Positions 8,706-17,196 of a stretch of DNA of 64,000 nt are shown piece by piece. The notes under the pieces are model-generated. The model was not told the DNA's origin, did not search any database, and saw only the letters and a list, made by a program, of their open reading frames with translations. Origin of the DNA: Martinezella lusitana (GTDB lineage: Bacteria > Pseudomonadota > Alphaproteobacteria > Rhizobiales > Rhizobiaceae). How positions within the stretch are numbered: the first letter of the stretch is position 1; the number at the start of each line of letters is the position of its first letter. The stretch is taken from positions 62,001 to 126,000 of the forward strand of contig NZ_FMAF01000004.1 in NCBI RefSeq assembly GCF_900094565.1, read 5' to 3'. The translations under genes and the position numbers were made by a program.

Positions 8706-9479
8706 TTATGCTTTGAGGCGACGCTCGAGGCGGCGCGTCAGGCTGGAAATGGGATAGCAGAGGGCAAAGAAAGCCGTCATCACTACTAAATAGGCGAGTA
8801 CGGTAAAATCCAACCGGCGCACGGCAGTACTGGCGTCTGTCGCGGCATGCAGCAACTCATGCACGCCGACCAGCGAGGCGAGCGCGCTCGCCATCGTGAT
8901 CGAGGCAAAGAGGTTCATCCAGGGTGGCAGCGAGCGGCGGGCGCATTGCGGCAGGATGATCCAGCGCAGCGCCTGCAGCCGGGAAAAGCCGAGCCCCTTT
9001 GACGCTTCCCATTGCGTCGTCGGGATCGATTGGATGGCCCCGCGCGTGATCTCGGCGACATAGGCGCTGGCCGGAATGGCAAGTCCGATCACCGCCTTTA
9101 GCCAGTCGGGAAAGGGCAGATAGTGGCCGAATACGACGATTTCGAAAGGAAAGATATAGGTCGTGGCAAAGATCAGCACCAAGTGCGGCGCGTTGCGGAA
9201 GACCTGCACATAGAGAACGACCGGATAGCGGACGATCTTCAGCGGCGTCAGCTCGAGAATGCCGAGCGCCACGCCCAATAAGGTCCCACCCGCCATAGCG
9301 AGTAGGCTGATGAGGATATTCATCAGGAAGCCGCTGCCGAGGTAGGGCAGCCATTCGATCAGCACATGCAGCAGCGAGAGATCGGCAAGCAGCCAAACGA
9401 CAGCCGCCACGACCAGAGCGCCAAACGCCCAGACCAACCAGTTTCTCGAAGGAGCAGAGGAGAGTTTTGCGACGCTCAT
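8706..9479 (-). CDS. Polar amino-acid ABC transporter permease
   Basis: A 257-residue HisM/GlnP-type permease. It has an N-terminal membrane segment, then the conserved 'GGTLLGVALGILELTPLKIVRYPVVLYVQVFRNAPHLVLI' region (cited here in part; residues about 68-108) and the EAA-like stretch 'PTTQWEASKGLGFSRLQALR'. The ATG overlaps the stop of the preceding permease gene (ATGA), so both subunits are coupled. It sits nine bases before the ATPase gene. Confidence 0.93.
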   Translation of the reverse strand: MSVAKLSSAPSRNWLVWAFGALVVAAVVWLLADLSLLHVLIEWLPYLGSGFLMNILISLLAMAGGTLLGVALGILELTPLKIVRYPVVLYVQVFRNAPHLVLIFATTYIFPFEIVVFGHYLPFPDWLKAVIGLAIPASAYVAEITRGAIQSIPTTQWEASKGLGFSRLQALRWIILPQCARRSLPPWMNLFASITMASALASLVGVHELLHAATDASTAVRRLDFTVLAYLVVMTAFFALCYPISSLTRRLERRLKA

Positions 9480-10225
9480 GTGCCGACCCCGAAGCCCGGC
9501 ACAGCGAGCCGCTTCTCGACCCAGCGCCCGATCCTGGCCACGGCAAGGTTGATGGCGCTGAAGAACAGCAGAATGACGATCATCAGCTCGACGACATTAT
9601 CGCGCTGGGTCCAGACCATGATCGAGGCATAGGTGATCTCGCTTACCGCGATCGCATTGCCGACGGTGGTCAGCTTCACCAGATTGATCATGTTGTTGAC
9701 GATCGCCGGCAGCGAGGCCCTGACGGCAAGCGGTATGGCCACGAAGCGCAGGATCTGTAACCGGGTGAAGCCGATCGCGCGGGCCGCCTCTACCGTCTGC
9801 TCCGGCACGGCCTCGATGCCGGCGCGAAGCGCATCGGCATGGAGCGCTGCCACATGCAGCCCAACGACCGCGACCACCCAGAAGAACGGCGTCAAAGGAT
9901 TATGCTGCGCACCGCCGAGCCCATTGGAAACGAGCGTGTTCAGCACGAGAAAGCTGAACATCAGCTGCACCAGCGTCGGCGTATTGCGGGTGACTTCGAT
10001 GAAAGCTCTGACCGGCGCGGACAAGGCCTTGCGGCCGGACGTCAGCATGGCGGCAAAAATCAGGCCAAAAAGCAGGCTGATCGGAATGAGCAGCACAATC
10101 AGATAAAGCGTGGTGATGAAACCACCACGCCAGATCTGCGATTCATAGCCGCTGGACAGGAACTCGTAGTGGAGCCCAATCTTGCCAGTCCAGCCGATGA
10201 AGGTCTGAAGAATCGAATTCCCCAT
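9476..10225 (-). CDS. Polar amino-acid ABC transporter permease
   Basis: A 249-residue inner-membrane permease with five to six hydrophobic segments. The conserved 'FIEVTRNTPTLVQLMF' element (about residues 77-92) and 'PEQTVEAARAIGFTRLQILR' loop are standard for HisQ/GlnP permeases. A GAGGAG site lies ten bases upstream of the ATG. It comes directly after the binding-protein gene and overlaps the second permease by four bases, which supports a heterodimeric channel. Confidence 0.93.
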   Translation of the reverse strand: MGNSILQTFIGWTGKIGLHYEFLSSGYESQIWRGGFITTLYLIVLLIPISLLFGLIFAAMLTSGRKALSAPVRAFIEVTRNTPTLVQLMFSFLVLNTLVSNGLGGAQHNPLTPFFWVVAVVGLHVAALHADALRAGIEAVPEQTVEAARAIGFTRLQILRFVAIPLAVRASLPAIVNNMINLVKLTTVGNAIAVSEITYASIMVWTQRDNVVELMIVILLFFSAINLAVARIGRWVEKRLAVPGFGVGT

Positions 10226-10254
10226 GCAATCCGCTCCTCAAGCGACCGACAAGG

Positions 10255-11091
10255 TCACTTGGCCTCGAGCTTCTTGTGTTCTTCTTCCAGGAAGGTCGTG
10301 TTGAGCAGGCGGTTCGCCTTGGCATAGTCGAGAAGCTTGCCGTTGGCATGCAGCTCAAGGATTGCCTTGTCGAGCGCAGCGCTCGTATCGCCTTCGCCCT
10401 TGCGCAGCCAGATCACCGAATCCGACGGAACGAGCTCAGTGGGGAACAGGATCTTGTAGTCCTTCCAGTCTTCCGGACGATCCTGAAGAAGCAGGCCGAC
10501 CGTCGCACCGACATGCACGGCCGCAACGCAATTGCCGCCCTGCAGCGCCAGAAGCGATTCCGGCTGGCTCGGCAGCGCCTTCACTTCGGCGCCGTATTGT
10601 TCGATCAGCGGCTGGGTGTAGTTCGAGCCCTGAGAAACACAGACCGGCTTGCCCTTCAGGTCGCTCCAGTCCTTCAAACCGCTGTCCTTGCGGCCGACGG
10701 CGGCGCCGCCGCTTCGGTCATAGGGCGTCGGCACGTAATCAAGGATCTTGGCGCGCTCTTCCGTGTACTGCATGTTGGCAATCAGGATGTCGACCTTGCC
10801 CTGCTGCAGAAACTGCACCCGGTTCGGCGGCGTCACCGTCACCGTTTCCAGCTTGACGCCGAGCTTGTCGGCGAGCGCCTTGGCGATGTCGAGGTTATAC
10901 CCCTTCTGCTCCTGGCTTGCCGGATCGATATAGCCGAAAGGCGCACCTGACAGGATGACGCCGACCGTCAGCGCGCCGCGCCCCTTGATGCGATCGAGCG
11001 TCGCATCAGCGTGGGCGATCGTGGTAAAAAGCGCGCCGCAGGAAAGAGCAGCGGCAAAAATGGCAGCAGATGTTCGCTTGGCAAAATTCAT
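10255..11091 (-). CDS. Polar amino-acid ABC transporter substrate-binding protein
   Basis: A 278-residue periplasmic binding protein of family 3. The start at 11091 is chosen over a longer frame because an AGGAG site lies nine bases upstream and it gives a clean signal peptide (charged 'MNFAKR', hydrophobic core, cleavage near 'AHA-DATLD', about residue 28). The mature part begins 'LDRIKGRGALTVGVILSGAPFG', the usual start of this family. Sequence does not fix the ligand. As first gene of a six-gene operon that ends in an MmgE/PrpD protein and a flavin monooxygenase, it defines the substrate of the whole pathway, so ligand testing would be decisive. Confidence 0.93.
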   Translation of the reverse strand: MNFAKRTSAAIFAAALSCGALFTTIAHADATLDRIKGRGALTVGVILSGAPFGYIDPASQEQKGYNLDIAKALADKLGVKLETVTVTPPNRVQFLQQGKVDILIANMQYTEERAKILDYVPTPYDRSGGAAVGRKDSGLKDWSDLKGKPVCVSQGSNYTQPLIEQYGAEVKALPSQPESLLALQGGNCVAAVHVGATVGLLLQDRPEDWKDYKILFPTELVPSDSVIWLRKGEGDTSAALDKAILELHANGKLLDYAKANRLLNTTFLEEEHKKLEAK

Positions 11092-11259
11092 GAATGTCAG
11101 GCTCCTTGTCTGCGCGGAACCTAGAGAGGGCGAGCGCACCACGCGAGGAATCAAATACTATTTATAGAGGGATCGGCGCAACAATTACCCATATAAACCA
11201 TAGATTTTAACGTGCTTCATTTGCCATTACGCCCGCGCCGATAACGACGACCAACGCGA

Positions 11260-12672
11260 TCATTGAAAATCAAAGACACTGAGGCCCGCCGCCATTTCGT
11301 CGAGGCCAAGCGGGCGCGTCACAGGTGGTTCGGCTCTCGCCAGACAGCCCTGACGCTCACACAATCGACAGGCCGGACCGATCGTCACCGGTGTCGAACC
11401 GAGCGCCTTGCCATAGATGACCTCATCGCGATGGGCAATGTCGCAGCCGATGAGAAGTGCCGTGCGGCGCACCCTTTCGCCAAAGTCCGCCTGAGGACCT
11501 TCAACGGTGCGCGATATCGTCAGAAAGCCTGCACCATCGGGCATTTCCGTCGCCTCGACCAGTATCTGCCCTGACTGGGCGAAGGCGGCGTGAATATTGA
11601 GCTTGGGACAGCCTCCGCCGAAACGAGCCTGCGGAAAGCCCTGCGCACCCGCCTTGCGCAGGCGATGGCCGGCGCTGTCGATTTCCATCAGGAAGAAGGC
11701 GACGCCCGAGGCGCCGGGGCGCTGCAAGGTCGTCAGACGCGTGGCGGCCTGCTCGTAGGAAACCCCGAAGCGGGTGCCGAGCCCATCGATGTCATAATGC
11801 AGGCGCTGCGCTGCCGAAAGATAGGCGCCATAAGGCATCAGCAGAGCATGCGAAGCATAGCGCGCCAGCTCGAAACGGGCGATCCGCTTGGCTTCAGGCG
11901 TCGAGAGAGCGAGCGAGTCCAGTTCAGCGGCAATCTCGTCACGCAATGCCAGCAGGGAGACCTCGGTTGCGATCTCCCGTAGCTGGTCGAAAGGCGACAA
12001 GCGCTCGGAAAGAAACAGGCGCATCGAATGGCGGTCGTAACGCCGGCGCAGGCCCGGCATGGCGCGCACCGGCAGCAGGCGCACCGCAATGCCGTGCTCG
12101 CTTTTCAGCCACGTTTTCAGGGCGCCCGCCATGTCGTCGCCGGGCGCAAGACGTGAGTGGAACGCTTCTGAGGCATCCTCGATGCGGGCAAAGAAATTTG
12201 GCCGCCCCTGCAACCGGTCGTGCACCTCGTCGAGCGGCAGACGCGGGCCGGCGACATCAGCAACCCGGCCTTCGCGGGCCAGGAGTTCGGCGAGATCGGA
12301 CAGCCTGGCCGCCTGCTCGCGATAGGCGCGATAGAGCCGGATCATACCGTTTGCCGCGTTTGGCGCGGCCTCAGCAAGCTCGATCAGCTCCTGATCGGCG
12401 GGGATCTCGCCGACCAGCAGCGGATCGGCAAAGATCTCGCGCAATTGCCCGGCATTACCGCCCTGCTCGCCCTGTAATTCGTCAAGGTCGATCTTGTAGA
12501 CACCAGACAGCTTCAAAAGCAGCTGCACGGTCAGCGGCCGCTGATTGCGCTCGATGAGATTGAGATAGGACGGCGAAATATCCAGCGCCTGCGCCATGGT
12601 CGTCTGCGTCAGGCCGAGACCCATGCGGATGCGCCGAACCCGCGGCCCGGCAAAGATCTTGCGCTCAGCCAT
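11260..12672 (-). CDS. XRE-type regulator of the ScfR/RamB family (glyoxylate/short-chain acyl control)
   Basis: A 470-residue regulator. Residues about 10-65 form an XRE helix-turn-helix ('GLTQTTMAQALDISPSYLNLIERN'). The middle has an IrrE/ImmA-like peptidase fold, but the metal motif HExxH is replaced by 'LREIATE', so proteolysis is not expected. The C-terminal DUF2083-like part carries a cysteine cluster 'CRLCERQGC' that could bind a metal. Relatives (RamB of Corynebacterium, ScfR-type proteins) control glyoxylate and propionate genes and sense acyl-CoA-type signals. It is transcribed divergently from aceA, with repeated TTTACAA elements between them, so it probably controls isocitrate lyase and itself. 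Confidence 0.88.
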   Translation of the reverse strand: MAERKIFAGPRVRRIRMGLGLTQTTMAQALDISPSYLNLIERNQRPLTVQLLLKLSGVYKIDLDELQGEQGGNAGQLREIFADPLLVGEIPADQELIELAEAAPNAANGMIRLYRAYREQAARLSDLAELLAREGRVADVAGPRLPLDEVHDRLQGRPNFFARIEDASEAFHSRLAPGDDMAGALKTWLKSEHGIAVRLLPVRAMPGLRRRYDRHSMRLFLSERLSPFDQLREIATEVSLLALRDEIAAELDSLALSTPEAKRIARFELARYASHALLMPYGAYLSAAQRLHYDIDGLGTRFGVSYEQAATRLTTLQRPGASGVAFFLMEIDSAGHRLRKAGAQGFPQARFGGGCPKLNIHAAFAQSGQILVEATEMPDGAGFLTISRTVEGPQADFGERVRRTALLIGCDIAHRDEVIYGKALGSTPVTIGPACRLCERQGCLARAEPPVTRPLGLDEMAAGLSVFDFQ

Positions 12673-12683
12673 TTGTCATTCCC

Positions 12684-12725
12684 TTTACAAATTTTCGCTT
12701 CGCCTAAATTTTACAAAATTTACAA
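12684..12725. promoter_or_regulatory. Candidate operator cluster between ScfR/RamB-like gene and aceA
   Basis: Three same-strand copies of TTTACAA lie at 12684, 12710 and 12719. The middle one is inside a perfect dyad: AAATTTT (12706-12712), AC, AAAATTT (12715-12721). The cluster starts 11 bases upstream of the regulator's start codon and about 155 bases upstream of aceA. XRE dimers bind dyads of this size, so autoregulation and aceA control are likely; binding is inferred. Confidence 0.5.
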
Positions 12726-12880
12726 CTTTACTGACGGCCGCCGTCAACAATAGCACATCATAACCCTTTTATCTAATGCGTTCTTCTCGTTCTTCTGGTG
12801 TCTGGCGCTACTATCTTGTAAAAATAGTCACGCAATCCACATCGATCAAACGATCAGCAGAACAGCCTTGGGAGATTCGC

Positions 12881-14170
12881 ATGACAGATTTTTACAAACT
12901 GGTTCCGAACGCGCCTGGCGGACGCTTCGATGGTGTTGAGCGGCCCTATACGGTCGAGGATGTGAAGCGGCTGCGCGGATCGATCACCATTCGCCATTCC
13001 CTAGCAGAGATGGGAGCGAACCGCTTGTGGCAGCTCATTCATGAAGAGGATTTCGTCAACGCGCTCGGCGCGCTCTCGGGCAATCAGGCCATGCAGATGG
13101 TCCGCGCCGGGCTGAAGGCGATCTATCTCTCGGGCTGGCAGGTCGCAGCCGATGCCAATACTGCCTCGGCCATGTATCCCGACCAGTCCCTCTACCCCGC
13201 CAATGCAGGCCCGGAACTGGCCAAGCGTATCAATCGGACCCTGCAACGGGCAGACCAGATCGAGACCGCCGAGGGCAAGGGTCTTTCTGTCGACACCTGG
13301 TTCGCACCGATCGTTGCCGATGCCGAGGCAGGCTTCGGTGGTCCCCTCAACGCCTTCGAGATCATGAAGGCCTATATCGAGGCGGGTGCTGCCGGCGTCC
13401 ATTTCGAGGATCAGCTGGCGTCGGAGAAGAAATGCGGCCATCTCGGCGGCAAGGTTCTCATTCCAACGGCAGCCCATATACGCAATCTCGACGCCGCTCG
13501 CCTGGCTGCCGACGTCATGGGCGTGCCGACATTGGTCGTTGCGCGTACCGACGCTGAGGCCGCCAAGCTTCTGACTTCGGATATCGACGAGCGCGATCAG
13601 CCCTTCGTCGACTACGATGCCGGCCGCACGGTCGAAGGCTTCTATCAGGTCAGGAACGGCATCGACCCCTGCATCGCCCGCGCCGTCGCCTACGCACCGC
13701 ATTGCGATCTCATCTGGTGCGAGACGTCGAAGCCGGATCTCGAGCAGGCGCGCAGGTTCGCCGAAGGGGTGCATCGCGCCCATCCGGGCAAGCTTCTCGC
13801 CTATAATTGCTCGCCGTCCTTCAACTGGAAGAAAAACCTGGACGACGCAACGATCGCCAAGTTCCAACGCGAACTCGGCGCGATGGGCTACAAATTCCAG
13901 TTCATCACGCTTGCCGGCTTCCACCAGCTGAACTTCGGCATGTTCGAACTCGCCCGCGGCTACAAGGCCCGCCAGATGGCCGCCTATTCCGAACTGCAGC
14001 AGGCCGAATTCGCCGCCGAGGCCAATGGCTACACCGCAACCAAGCATCAGCGAGAAGTGGGCACCGGTTATTTCGATGCGGTGTCGCTGGCAATCACCGG
14101 CGGCCAGTCATCGACCACGGCCATGCACGGATCGACCGAACACGCCCAGTTCAAGCCGGCAGCAGAGTAA
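12881..14170 (+). CDS. aceA: Isocitrate lyase
   Basis: A 429-residue enzyme that splits isocitrate into glyoxylate and succinate, the first step of the glyoxylate bypass. The catalytic loop 'KKCGH' is at about residues 183-187 with the nucleophilic-region cysteine intact, and 'VARTDAEAA' and '[15 protein letters not shown]' match the family's substrate and Mg sites. The start at 12881 is chosen because a GGAG site lies ahead of it and the longer upstream frame codes for a non-homologous Ser/Arg-rich stretch. It is the shorter alphaproteobacterial form. Malate synthase is not in the window. The divergent ScfR/RamB-like gene is its likely regulator, consistent with use of acetate or fatty acids. 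Confidence 0.96.
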   Translation: MTDFYKLVPNAPGGRFDGVERPYTVEDVKRLRGSITIRHSLAEMGANRLWQLIHEEDFVNALGALSGNQAMQMVRAGLKAIYLSGWQVAADANTASAMYPDQSLYPANAGPELAKRINRTLQRADQIETAEGKGLSVDTWFAPIVADAEAGFGGPLNAFEIMKAYIEAGAAGVHFEDQLASEKKCGHLGGKVLIPTAAHIRNLDAARLAADVMGVPTLVVARTDAEAAKLLTSDIDERDQPFVDYDAGRTVEGFYQVRNGIDPCIARAVAYAPHCDLIWCETSKPDLEQARRFAEGVHRAHPGKLLAYNCSPSFNWKKNLDDATIAKFQRELGAMGYKFQFITLAGFHQLNFGMFELARGYKARQMAAYSELQQAEFAAEANGYTATKHQREVGTGYFDAVSLAITGGQSSTTAMHGSTEHAQFKPAAE

Positions 14171-14197
14171 TATTGAGCTCAACAGGAGGAGAATGAC

Positions 14198-14443
14198 ATG
14201 CCATCCATAGCACGCGTTCGCGAGAGAGCCGAGGAGCAATCTCTCACCATGAATGCCGACCAGCAGGCCGTTATCCGCATGCTGGCCAACGAGCTGCATC
14301 GCCTCAACCAGGCGGTCATGAATGCGGTCGACGCCGGCGTCTCCGTTGAGCTGGTTCGCTCGGCCCGCCACCATGGCGGCGATGGCAACTGGGGTGACCT
14401 GCTGATCCCCGTCGTCGTCGCCAACGCGGCACGGCCGGCTTAG
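14198..14443 (+). CDS. Small uncharacterised protein downstream of aceA
   Basis: An 81-residue protein starting 27 bases after the aceA stop, with a strong AGGAGGAGA ribosome site. It is mostly helical: 'RVRERAEEQSLTMNADQQAV' then 'LANELHRLNQAVMNAVDAGV' and a basic-histidine patch 'RSARHHGGDGNWGD'. No signal peptide or membrane segment. I do not recognise a named family. Good initiation signals, conserved-looking composition and the tight spacing argue for a real gene co-transcribed with aceA, perhaps a regulator or partner of isocitrate lyase, though that is a guess. Confidence 0.7.
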   Translation: MPSIARVRERAEEQSLTMNADQQAVIRMLANELHRLNQAVMNAVDAGVSVELVRSARHHGGDGNWGDLLIPVVVANAARPA

Positions 14444-14513
14444 GCAGGAGCATCGGTCAACCATCTGCGGGCTGTGACCTCATCCGAGGGCCGGCCCGCC
14501 TACCATTGGCGCC

Positions 14514-15476
14514 CTATACGGTTGCGCCCGGATTGAAATCATCGAATGCCTGCGCCGTGAATTCAGCCGTTGCGCCGGAAGCGATAAGAGCGGCAAGCAA
14601 GATCCTGGCCTGACCGGGTCTCAACGTCGAGGAATGGATAGCTCCGGCTTCGACAAGATCATGTCCGCCACCGCCGCCGCCATAGCTCGACATCAGCAGG
14701 CCATCCGGCACCCGGCTCGACACGACAACGGGAACGCCGGCGCTCTCGCAACGCTTGACGGCTTCGACCAGGCGGGAATTGGCATTGCCCGAGCCGAGGG
14801 CCGCAAGCACGATGCCGTCGGCCCCTGCCCTCAGGCTCGCATCCACGTGCACGGAATCGCAACCCGGATAGATCGCTACCATGTCGACGCGAACTTTGCC
14901 GAGCGATGTCGCCAAGCGCGGACTTGCCGGATTGTCGATTGGTCGCGCCTGCCGGAAAGCATCCACGACATCGGAGGAATATTTATAGAGCCCCCAGGCC
15001 GGCAGCAGCCTGCCGCCAAAACAGACGAGTACGCCGCGCCCCATATTGGCCTGATCGGCGGCGGCCGCAATGGCGGCTGTGAGATTGGCAGGCCCGTCAG
15101 CTTTGGGATGGTCCGCCGTGAATTGCGCGCCGGTGAACAGGACGGGCTTGTTCAACTCATGCTGCAAATGGACGAGCAGCGCCGTTTCCTCCATCGCATC
15201 GGTGCCGTGCAGGACGACGATGCCGCTCACATCGGCGTCGTCAAGCAAATCGCCGACCCTGTCGCTGATCTCCTGCATGTCGGCGAGCGTGAGGCTCGCC
15301 GAATCCTTCGCCATCAGCTCGATGGGCCTCAGCATCACCGGCATGTCGGGCAGCAGCGACAGCAGGCTTTCTCCCGTCAGAGACGGCTTGCTGGCGCCGT
15401 TGTCGGCACGCTCGCTTGCGATGGTGCCGCCGGTGGCAATGACCGCCACCAGCGGATTGGTCTTTCCTGCGGTCAC
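14514..15476 (-). CDS. L-asparaginase (bacterial type)
   Basis: A 320-residue enzyme hydrolysing asparagine to aspartate and ammonia. The two catalytic threonine motifs are clear: 'ATGGTIASE' (T15 region, T18) and '[12 protein letters not shown]' (H90-T92-D93). No signal peptide is seen, so it acts in the cytoplasm. The ATG overlaps the stop of the upstream permease gene (ATGA), so uptake and hydrolysis are coupled. Together with the divergent aspartase it converts asparagine to fumarate plus two ammonia. The well-known R. etli ans operon has an atypical asparaginase, whereas this one carries the classical motifs. Confidence 0.94.
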   Translation of the reverse strand: MTAGKTNPLVAVIATGGTIASERADNGASKPSLTGESLLSLLPDMPVMLRPIELMAKDSASLTLADMQEISDRVGDLLDDADVSGIVVLHGTDAMEETALLVHLQHELNKPVLFTGAQFTADHPKADGPANLTAAIAAAADQANMGRGVLVCFGGRLLPAWGLYKYSSDVVDAFRQARPIDNPASPRLATSLGKVRVDMVAIYPGCDSVHVDASLRAGADGIVLAALGSGNANSRLVEAVKRCESAGVPVVVSSRVPDGLLMSSYGGGGGGHDLVEAGAIHSSTLRPGQARILLAALIASGATAEFTAQAFDDFNPGATV

Positions 15477-16924
15477 GCCTCACCCCGCTCGACCGCCAGC
15501 TGCTGGATACGGTCGCGCAGCAGATACCATCCGATCACCAGGGCCGGGGCGATCAGGACAAGCGAGGCGATCGTCCAGGTGCCAACCGGATAATCCAGCG
15601 CCATCAGCACCAGCACGGCAAACAGGAATACGAGGGTCAAAATGCCGGTATAGGGCGCACCGAACATGCGGAAATCCGGCCGCGCCATCTCGCCGCGCTG
15701 CGAAAGCTTCCACAGCTTGAGCTGACACAACACGATGACGCCCCATGCGCAGATGATGCCCAGAGCCGAAAGGTTCAGCGCGATCTCGAAAGCCGACGAC
15801 GGAACGACGGCATTGAGCGCGACGCCGATGACGGTGACGGCGGCGGTGACCGCGATGCCGCCATAGGGCACGCCGGCCTTGTTCATCTTGGCAAGCGCTG
15901 CCGGCGCCGAACCGGAGACGGCCATCGAATGCAGGATGCGGCCGGTCGAATAGAGGCCGGCGTTCAGCGAGGAAAGCACGGCCGTCAGTACGACGAGATT
16001 CATGATGATATCGGCACCTTCGACACCGATGGCGCCGAAGAAGGTGACGAAGGGGCTCTCGCCTGCCTTATAGGCCGTATAGGGCAGAAGCAGCGATAGG
16101 AGCAGCACCGAACCGACGTAGAAGACGAGAAGGCGGGCGACCACCGTGCGGATCGCACGCGGCATGACCTTGCGCGGATCCTCCGTCTCGCCCGCAGTCG
16201 TGCCGATCAGTTCGATCGAGGCATAGGCGAAGACCACGCCCTGGATGATGACGAAGGCCGGCAGAATGCCGCTCGGGAAGAAGCCTCCGCTATCGCGGAT
16301 GATGCTGAAGCCTGCCGAATGACCGGCAATCGGGGTTCCGGAGACGACGAAATAGATGCCGACGATCAGGAAGCTGACGAGCGCCAGGACCTTGACCAGG
16401 CTGAACCAGAATTCCAGCTCGCCGAAGACCTTGACCGACAAAAGGTTCATGAACAGCACGACCATCAGTGCAATCAGCGCAAATACCCATTGGTCGATGC
16501 CGGCCAGCCAGGGCACATAATGCTTGAAGAAATTCATATAGAGGGCAACGGCCGTAACATCGGCAACCGAGGTCATGGCCCAGTTCAGCCAATACATCCA
16601 GCCGACCGCAAATGCCATCTTCTCGCCGTAGAACTCGCGGGCATAGGAAACGAAGGAGCCGGAGCTCGGACGGTGCATGATCAATTCACCGAGCGCACGC
16701 AGCACCAGGAAAGCGAAGAAGCCGCAGATCGCATAGACGAAGATCAGGGCCGGACCGGCCGCGGCGAGCCGGCCGCCAGCACCGAGGAAAAGCCCTGTGC
16801 CGATCGCGCCGCCGATGGCGATCATCTGGATCTGCCGCGGCTTCAGCGCCTTGTGGTAGCCGAGATCTTCATCGACCGGTGGCCGGCGGTCCGCCGGCAC
16901 ATTCTGAATAGGTTCGACTGACAT
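15473..16924 (-). CDS. Amino-acid permease (APC superfamily, AnsP/GabP-like)
   Basis: A 483-residue secondary transporter with twelve predicted membrane segments. The start region '[24 protein letters not shown]' (about residues 28-51) is the substrate/Na or H site of the amino-acid transporter family, and '[22 protein letters not shown]'-type residues follow (cited in part). A GGGAGGAG site precedes the ATG. It is the first gene of the operon with asparaginase, so asparagine, aspartate or a related amino acid is the likely substrate. CTGTnnnACAG elements lie upstream in the region shared with aspA. Confidence 0.92.
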   Translation of the reverse strand: MSVEPIQNVPADRRPPVDEDLGYHKALKPRQIQMIAIGGAIGTGLFLGAGGRLAAAGPALIFVYAICGFFAFLVLRALGELIMHRPSSGSFVSYAREFYGEKMAFAVGWMYWLNWAMTSVADVTAVALYMNFFKHYVPWLAGIDQWVFALIALMVVLFMNLLSVKVFGELEFWFSLVKVLALVSFLIVGIYFVVSGTPIAGHSAGFSIIRDSGGFFPSGILPAFVIIQGVVFAYASIELIGTTAGETEDPRKVMPRAIRTVVARLLVFYVGSVLLLSLLLPYTAYKAGESPFVTFFGAIGVEGADIIMNLVVLTAVLSSLNAGLYSTGRILHSMAVSGSAPAALAKMNKAGVPYGGIAVTAAVTVIGVALNAVVPSSAFEIALNLSALGIICAWGVIVLCQLKLWKLSQRGEMARPDFRMFGAPYTGILTLVFLFAVLVLMALDYPVGTWTIASLVLIAPALVIGWYLLRDRIQQLAVERGEA

Positions 16925-17042
16925 TGCTCCTCCCTTGAGCCATTTTTTCCGTAGACAGTTCCGGGTCTCGTACCCGACAGGATGCCTTTCAGTTGATCAG
17001 ACCATCGATCGGCAGGTTATGATCGCCAGCCTTCCTGTAATG

Positions 17043-17168
17043 CTGTATGACAGATTTTTCCTCATAGACATTTTGTGGGGCGGAGGTCAAGTCGCGCACT
17101 GGCTTATTGACGTTGTTTGCCGCAGCAGATAACAGCTCCTTAAATCTGTCATACAGCTTGACAGATTT
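17043..17168. promoter_or_regulatory. Paired CTGTnnnACAG operators between the permease and aspartase genes
   Basis: A 16-base sequence occurs twice in opposite orientation: 17042-17057 and 17142-17157. Each copy contains the palindrome CTGTnnnACAG (17043-17053, 17146-17156). The second copy also belongs to a wider dyad, AAATCTGTC (17142-17150) and GACAGATTT (17160-17168). GTnnnAC centred dyads are typical of FadR-subfamily GntR proteins, and one is encoded at the far end of aspA. One site lies before each divergent gene, which fits coordinated repression. Binding is inferred. Confidence 0.6.
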
Positions 17169-17196
17169 AGCTCGATCTACGCTATAGGAGGATAAT

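Noticed and set aside
16935..17132. 65-codon frame in the ansP-type/aspA divergent region
   Set aside because: No ribosome site, and it overlaps the repeated operator sequence; the opposite frame (16989-17252) enters aspA antisense.
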